Shown here piece after piece: positions 6,392 to 9,513 of a stretch of DNA of 9,513 nt (positions are counted from its first letter, which is position 1; every line of letters starts with the position of its first letter). Origin of the DNA: Akkermansiaceae bacterium (lineage in GTDB: Bacteria; Verrucomicrobiota; Verrucomicrobiia; Verrucomicrobiales; Akkermansiaceae); contig JACMMB010000358.1 of NCBI GenBank assembly GCA_014379305.1, positions 1-9,513 of the forward strand, given 5' to 3'. The notes beneath the pieces are model-generated. The model made no database searches. It was not told the DNA's origin and saw only the letters and a list, made by a program, of their open reading frames with translations. The translations under genes and the position numbers were made by a program.

Positions 6392-7107
6392 GGCTGGTTG
6401 TAAGGTTGTGGTAACAGTAAAGATTCTTCCGTCTTTGGCCTTAAGAGAGGGACGCTCTTAAGAGACGGACAGCCCGGTTCGGATGGAAGCATGAGCATAG
6501 CGAGTGGTTCTCGCCATGGGCCATGCCACTTCGGGATGAATCCCGATCCGGGCTGCTTGGGACGTGAAAGGGATTCACGGCACAAGAGGATTTCGTTTGA
6601 TTCAAAACGGACGGCTGTCCCTTCTGAATCAGGTTAGGTGTTTGATAGCAGTCTTTCAGCGGTCACAGACTTTATGAATCTCTGACCTTTCACGAAATCT
6701 AAAAAATACAGGAAAATTAACAAGATTTTTCTCATATTTTTTTGAACAATCTTGAAATAGTGTTTCGATTGCACACGTTTTTGTTCCAACTTTTTCAAGT
6801 CGACCGCTGCCGAGCGGGTCAACTAACCTAAACGGTTTTTGGAGGCAAGTTGCTCATTTTCAGATATTTTTGGAAAATTCAGAACGACTTCTAATCTGCA
6901 TGTACTTCCACAACCAACCCACAGAACGCAGGGGGAAGCCATCACCCCGATCACTCGCCATCCATGATCAATTAGACCGGAAAACGAACCTTTGACCCGC
7001 CGGTTGTGAAATCTGTTTTTGATAGTAGAGCCATCCGGAGTGGTAATGAGGTTGACACCCAGACTCCACTACTTTAGGCGTTTCGCAGTCTGTTCACCTT
7101 CACCTCG
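6392..7107. other. 716-bp divergent intergenic region
   Basis: No gene is supported here. It separates the large minus-strand surface-protein gene from the plus-strand outer-membrane gene and should hold both promoters. The left part (6429-6620) is rich in inverted repeats and is listed separately. The middle (about 6680-6900) is markedly AT-rich and includes a 7-bp inverted repeat, CAAGATT 6721-6727 with AATCTTG 6748-6754. A weak promoter-like pair for the minus strand is TTGTTA (plus 6718-6723) and TAGATT (plus 6696-6701) with a 16-base spacer. For the plus strand there is a consensus -35 TTGACA at 7052-7057, but only poor -10 candidates follow it (for example around 7070-7078). Neither promoter is certain. 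Confidence 0.6.
6429..6620 (-). promoter_or_regulatory. Candidate structured 5' leader (multi-hairpin) of the surface-protein gene
   Basis: Plus coordinates are given; the minus-strand transcript would place this 38-229 bases before the start codon. The stems are: CCGTCT 6429-6434 with AGACGG 6463-6468, stacked (5-nt bulge) on CTTAAGAG 6440-6447 with CTCTTAAG 6455-6462; CAGCCCGG 6470-6477 with CCGGGCTG 6548-6555, an outer stem closing a 70-nt junction; inside it TCGGGA 6531-6536 with TCCCGA 6541-6546 and two mutually exclusive pairings, AGTGG 6503-6507 with CCACT 6526-6530 or GCGAG 6500-6504 with CTCGC 6510-6514; and CGTGAA 6563-6568 with TTCACG 6574-6579. An 8-bp long-range match (GGACAGCC 6467-6474, GGCTGTCC 6613-6620) competes with the outer stem. 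I do not recognise a known riboswitch class. The pairing is seen; the regulatory role is inferred. Confidence 0.45.
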
Positions 7108-8421
7108 ATGCGACGCCCCCCCCGAGCCTACGCCAAATTTCCACCAACTGCCACTGCGATAGCCACCGTCTGCGTGGGCTTTCAATTGTGCGGTGTCGCG
7201 AACGCGCAGAATTCCCCTCCCGGGATGGGGTCCAGTTATGTCCCCAACTTTGGATCAAGTTTCGCCTCGAGATTGGCGAACTCCATTCCGATCTCCGGGT
7301 TCAACGGGATCATTCCTCCGGCGACTGATTCGGACATCGGACTGGACGAAACACTGACCGATGGTTTCAAAGGAGTTCTGATCAAGGGGGCGGGCGTCAC
7401 AACCACTTACGACTCTAACTTCTTCCTTGCCGAGAATAATCCGGACAGTGAGCTGATCACAAGCGTTTCCGGAATGCTCACCTACCTTAGCGATCCTGAA
7501 GGAGGGGCCCCGTTTTCGATTATCGCCAGCTACAATCCTGCCATTCAGACGTATTTGGAGAATTCAGAGAACAATGGAATAGACCAATCCGGGAATATTA
7601 AAATGAGCTGGAATGGCTCGCGAACGTCTCTTGCCGCTTTCGTCAACGTGACGCAGAGCTCTGGCACCGATCCGATCATTGGGGAGTTTGTGAGCGAAAC
7701 TCTGTATTCCGCCGGTATCGAGGGCCGCTACCAGATCGCCCCAAGAACTTCCATCTCCGCGAGCTTTGCCGCCGCGACCTCGGATTATGGCAGCGGTTCG
7801 GCCGTCGGTTCGAACATTTACACTACTTCGTTGAGTGGATCCTGGGCAGCCACCGAGTACTTCAGGTTTGGTCCGGAAATTCAATACAACGTGGCGACGT
7901 CCGACAATAGCGGCACCCGGGAGGCGTGGCAGTTTCTACTGCAGGGGCAATACCAAGTAGGAACACGAATTCAGGTTTCGGGTTCGATAGGGTTGGACTA
8001 TGCGACGAATTCCGATGATGACGGCAGTGCATCAGCCGGTCTCACCGGCAGTTTCAATGCAAATTATTCGGTCAGTGAACGGCTATCCTGGTCGGGTTCT
8101 GTTGTTTACGTGACGGTTCCATCTCCCGATGAAGTCGATTATGTGGTCAACAACCTTACAATTTCAACAGCGCTCAGTCGCAAGCTGCTCAGGGCGGTGG
8201 TTGATGTTGGACTTGCCCTGAACATAGCTAGTTACGAAGGAGTCGGGCCTGTAACAACATCGTTGGAGGATGAGAACAATTTGAATGCGTTTGTGACCTA
8301 CAGCAGGACACTTTTCCTGGAGCGAGTGAATTTTGTGAGTTCCCTCTTCTATTCCGTCAACAATGGTCAATCGGACTGGACCCAGTTCCAACTTTCTGTC
8401 GGGCTTAATGCCCAGTTCTGA
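7108..8421 (+). CDS. Outer-membrane beta-barrel protein, BBP2-like (putative beta-barrel porin 2)
   Basis: 437-aa outer-membrane protein. It has a Sec signal: basic MRRPPRAYAK, hydrophobic core TAIATVCVGFQLCGV and cleavage ANA-QN at 33/34. After a Gly/Pro/Ser-rich linker, the barrel opens with VTTTYDSNFFLAENNPDSELITSV. This resembles the 'YDDNI...SDFIT' opening of the putative beta-barrel porin 2 family (Pfam BBP2_2), often encoded in exopolysaccharide loci. The remainder alternates polar and apolar residues in many short strands (e.g. SLSGSWAATEYFRFGPEIQY, GSIGLDYAT) and ends FQLSVGLNAQF. A terminal Phe is the typical barrel-assembly (BamA) signal. The next in-frame upstream stop is TAG at 7075-7077 with no ATG between, so 7108 is the natural start; no Shine-Dalgarno is visible. 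Codons 3-6 contain a run of eight C. The family is likely; the transported substrate is unknown. Confidence 0.88.
   Translation: MRRPPRAYAKFPPTATAIATVCVGFQLCGVANAQNSPPGMGSSYVPNFGSSFASRLANSIPISGFNGIIPPATDSDIGLDETLTDGFKGVLIKGAGVTTTYDSNFFLAENNPDSELITSVSGMLTYLSDPEGGAPFSIIASYNPAIQTYLENSENNGIDQSGNIKMSWNGSRTSLAAFVNVTQSSGTDPIIGEFVSETLYSAGIEGRYQIAPRTSISASFAAATSDYGSGSAVGSNIYTTSLSGSWAATEYFRFGPEIQYNVATSDNSGTREAWQFLLQGQYQVGTRIQVSGSIGLDYATNSDDDGSASAGLTGSFNANYSVSERLSWSGSVVYVTVPSPDEVDYVVNNLTISTALSRKLLRAVVDVGLALNIASYEGVGPVTTSLEDENNLNAFVTYSRTLFLERVNFVSSLFYSVNNGQSDWTQFQLSVGLNAQF
7116..7123 (+). repeat. C8 homopolymer in codons 3-6 of the outer-membrane gene
   Basis: Eight consecutive C residues directly after ATG-CGA-CG encode part of Arg3, then Pro4, Pro5 and the first base of Arg6. 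A gain or loss of one C would shift the frame before the signal peptide and abolish the protein. Such tracts are the usual basis of slipped-strand phase variation in surface genes of other bacteria. Variation here is inferred, not seen. Confidence 0.6.
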
Positions 8422-8621
8422 AGGTCAATTAAATCTTTCGATCTCATGAGAATCGTAAAATCACGAATATTCGAGTGTATTTACGGTCCTGTTCGCTTGG
8501 CAAACCCTTCCAGATTGAAAAAAAGGGGTGGCTGGCAAGCTTGCTGCTAATTTGCCCATGGATCGGGCAGGACACCCTTTAGAAGGAGGAGTTGAACAGG
8601 TCCACCGGTCATCATCCAAAA

Positions 8622-8765
8622 ATGAAGAAAATCAACCATATTCTAGGGAGTATCGGGCGGTCAACCCCCTTCGTCCCGCCCGAATACTCTCAAATTTCTC
8701 TCGTGGCTACGTTATCACGTAGTTCCCTGTTTGGGATTTTCAGGCATGCTCTGCCTCGTTATTGA
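8622..8765 (+). CDS. Possible 47-aa small protein (uncertain)
   Basis: ATG to TGA gives 47 residues starting MKKINHILGSIGRSTPFVPP and ending HALPRY. It is mildly basic and has no transmembrane segment or recognised motif. An in-frame TTG at 8592 directly abuts AAGGAGGAG (8583-8591), too close for normal initiation, while the ATG is 30 bases away, too far. Its body overlaps the strong inverted repeat at 8646-8691, which suggests an RNA structure as much as a coding sequence. Length and context do not distinguish a gene from chance. Confidence 0.18.
   Translation: MKKINHILGSIGRSTPFVPPEYSQISLVATLSRSSLFGIFRHALPRY
8646..8740 (+). terminator. Cluster of three hairpins ending in a T-run; terminator or small-RNA 3' end
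   Basis: Hairpin 1 pairs GAGTAT-CGGGCGG (8648-8660) with CCGCCCG-A-ATACTC (8676-8689): 13 bp with one bulged A, extendable by two more pairs outward, with a 15-nt loop. Hairpin 2 is perfect: CTACGT 8707-8712 with ACGTAG 8717-8722 and a TATC loop. Hairpin 3 is TCCC 8724-8727 with GGGA 8733-8736, followed by TTTT 8737-8740. The order suits termination of a plus-strand transcript, either readthrough from the outer-membrane gene ending at 8421 or a small RNA. Stem 3 is short, so efficiency is uncertain. Confidence 0.4.
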
Positions 8766-8844
8766 TTTTTACGAGAGCGATCTCCTAGACAAAATCAGTC
8801 GCCTCGATTCTTCAGCTTGTCCCCCCCAGCAATGAATTTTTATC

Positions 8845-8951
8845 ACCCTCCCAATACGACCATGGGATCTGATCCAATGGCCTCGACTACCGGGCGGTTC
8901 TTCCACTTGGGAAATGACGGTCAACGGCGGTCCAGAATACGTTGGGAGGGT
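8845..8951. repeat. Widely spaced 10-bp inverted repeat
   Basis: ACCCTCCCAA (8845-8854) is perfectly complementary to TTGGGAGGGT (8942-8951). The pairing extends with small gaps on both sides: CG next to the core inside, and TTTTT (8837-8841) with AAAAA (8953-8957) outside. The 87 bases enclosed contain a small imperfect hairpin around CCATGGGATCTGATCCAATGG's central GGATC/GATCC. The element has the size of a small structured RNA or a miniature element, but no transposase ends or target duplications were recognised. Confidence 0.4.
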
Positions 8952-9410
8952 CAAAAAGTAATTAACTCCACGTCATCAGGAATTTGTCAGCGCCAAGCCC
9001 TCCAGTCACAATTGATCTGGTGTACCCGCTCAATTTTGATTTGTCGGTCAGAGAAAATCTCTGCCGCTAATAGGAGATGGATTCTGTGAATTTTTTATCG
9101 ATGAAGGGCTCGCGAATCCAATTTAGTTAACATTTCCATATTTTATTGCCAATCATACCTTAACCGCTAAGAACGCCTCGACATTCGCATTTCGATCGAA
9201 GTTTTCGATGAGGGACCTTCAAAGTCCCATTCATCAACGATGTTGCAACGAAAAACAGCAATGCCGGAAAAAATATCGATGGAACTGAACGAATGATTTA
9301 CCCCTTGACCGAATCACCAAAAATTGGTTTTAGTGCTGCAAAGCATTAACTGACCAACGGCGGCAGCGTATCAGCCAATTATTTTGGAATTCAGCAACAA
9401 AACCCAAAAC

Positions 9411-9440
9411 TTTTCAAAAAACATATGATGACTCTATAGT
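9411..9440 (+). promoter_or_regulatory. Possible promoter before the right-edge ATG
   Basis: TTTTCA (9411-9416, four of six to TTGACA) and TATAGT (9435-9440, five of six to TATAAT) are 18 bases apart in an AT-rich stretch. They lie about 60-80 bases before an ATG at 9497. The match is fair, but AT-rich DNA produces such sites often. Confidence 0.3.
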
Positions 9441-9466
9441 ATATTTACTACCTCTGTTTGCTCTCT

Positions 9467-9496
9467 CCCCCACCCCCCCCACCCCCCCCACCCCCC
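9467..9496. repeat. Low-complexity C-tract, (C8A) tandem units directly before an ATG
   Basis: The run reads C5-A-C8-A-C8-A-C6 and ends immediately before ATG at 9497-9499. The minus strand carries four G-runs of five to eight separated by single T, which is a sequence able to form a G-quadruplex. Slippage in such a run changes the length of the presumed 5' leader. Confidence 0.9.
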
Positions 9497-9513
9497 ATGA
9501 TTACTGCTGTCAA
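9497..9513 (+). CDS. Possible start of a gene running off the window
   Basis: ATG-ATT-ACT-GCT-GTC-AA (M-I-T-A-V...) begins directly after the C-tract and about 57 bases after a promoter-like -10. Only five codons are visible, so product and reality cannot be judged. No Shine-Dalgarno is present, but the other starts in this window lack one too. Confidence 0.2.

Larger units (their letters stand above)
8422..9496. other. About 1.07 kb without a convincing gene
   Basis: No long ORF, tRNA or recognisable RNA gene was found on either strand, and the base composition drifts toward AT to the right. It holds a hairpin cluster with a possible short ORF (8622-8765), a widely spaced 10-bp inverted repeat (8845-8854 with 8942-8951), a C7 run (8821-8827), a 10-bp palindrome TTCGATCGAA (9191-9200), a bulged 10-bp hairpin (9207-9235), a promoter-like site and a C-rich tract. 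A good Shine-Dalgarno match, AAGGAGGAG (8583-8591), has no start codon at a workable distance. It may be regulatory DNA, a small RNA locus or decayed coding sequence. Confidence 0.55.

Noticed and set aside
6388..6585. Minus-strand 65-codon frame upstream of the surface-protein gene
   Set aside because: It coincides with the dense inverted-repeat region and overlaps the next start codon; structured RNA explains the sequence better than a protein.
8528..8722. 64-codon frame starting at GTG
   Set aside because: It has a weak start, overlaps the hairpin cluster in a different frame from the 47-codon ORF, and shows no protein-like features.
8817..9089. 90-codon open frame in the right-hand intergenic region
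   Set aside because: It starts with TTG, has no Shine-Dalgarno, no recognisable domain and an unlikely composition, and it overlaps inverted repeats.
9305..9333. TTGACC followed at 17 bases by TTTTAG as a promoter
   Set aside because: The -10 matches only three of six positions and no start codon follows at a sensible distance.

Overview
This 9.5 kb window appears to come from a Gram-negative-type bacterium of moderately high GC. The best guess is the Verrucomicrobia/Planctomycetes (PVC) superphylum, most likely Verrucomicrobia. Four things suggest this: a pseudopilin with the CxxNLRxxGxAL...FxCPxD...HPGGxNFLFAD layout common in those phyla, a very large secreted protein of tandem cadherin-like repeats with a LamG-like C-terminal domain, an outer-membrane beta-barrel ending in Phe, and the near absence of Shine-Dalgarno sequences at start codons. 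The phylum call is inference.

Layout. Positions 1-2349 hold a compact four-gene operon read on the minus strand, from right to left. It encodes a membrane-anchored helical protein of unknown function (start 2349), a type IV pilin-like protein (pseudopilin), an ABC ATPase and an ABC-2 type permease that runs off the left edge. The genes overlap by 4 bases or lie 1-15 bases apart. Positions 2457-3179 (+) encode a secreted protein with four exact 36-residue Sel1 repeats. It converges on a 3.2 kb minus-strand gene (3212-6391) for a secreted protein built from FN3, six 90-residue tandem cadherin-like repeats, two putative-Ig/cadherin-like domains and a C-terminal jelly-roll domain. The six repeats alternate as A-B-A-B-A-B. 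A 716 bp spacer (6392-7107) separates this gene from a divergent outer-membrane beta-barrel gene (7108-8421, +). The half of the spacer next to the surface-protein gene holds several nested inverted repeats and may be a structured 5' leader. From 8422 to about 9496 there is no convincing gene, but there is a cluster of hairpins, a possible 47-codon ORF and a low-complexity C/A tract just before an ATG at the right edge.

How it may fit together. The right two thirds look like a cell-surface locus, with a secreted multi-domain adhesin-like protein divergent from an outer-membrane barrel of the kind found near exopolysaccharide loci. Poly-C tracts occur in codons 3-6 of the barrel gene and before the last ATG, so on/off switching by slipped-strand mispairing is possible but unproven. 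The left third is an export-type ABC system in one operon with a pseudopilin. That association is intriguing, but its function cannot be read from sequence alone. No mobile element, CRISPR array, tRNA or rRNA was seen.
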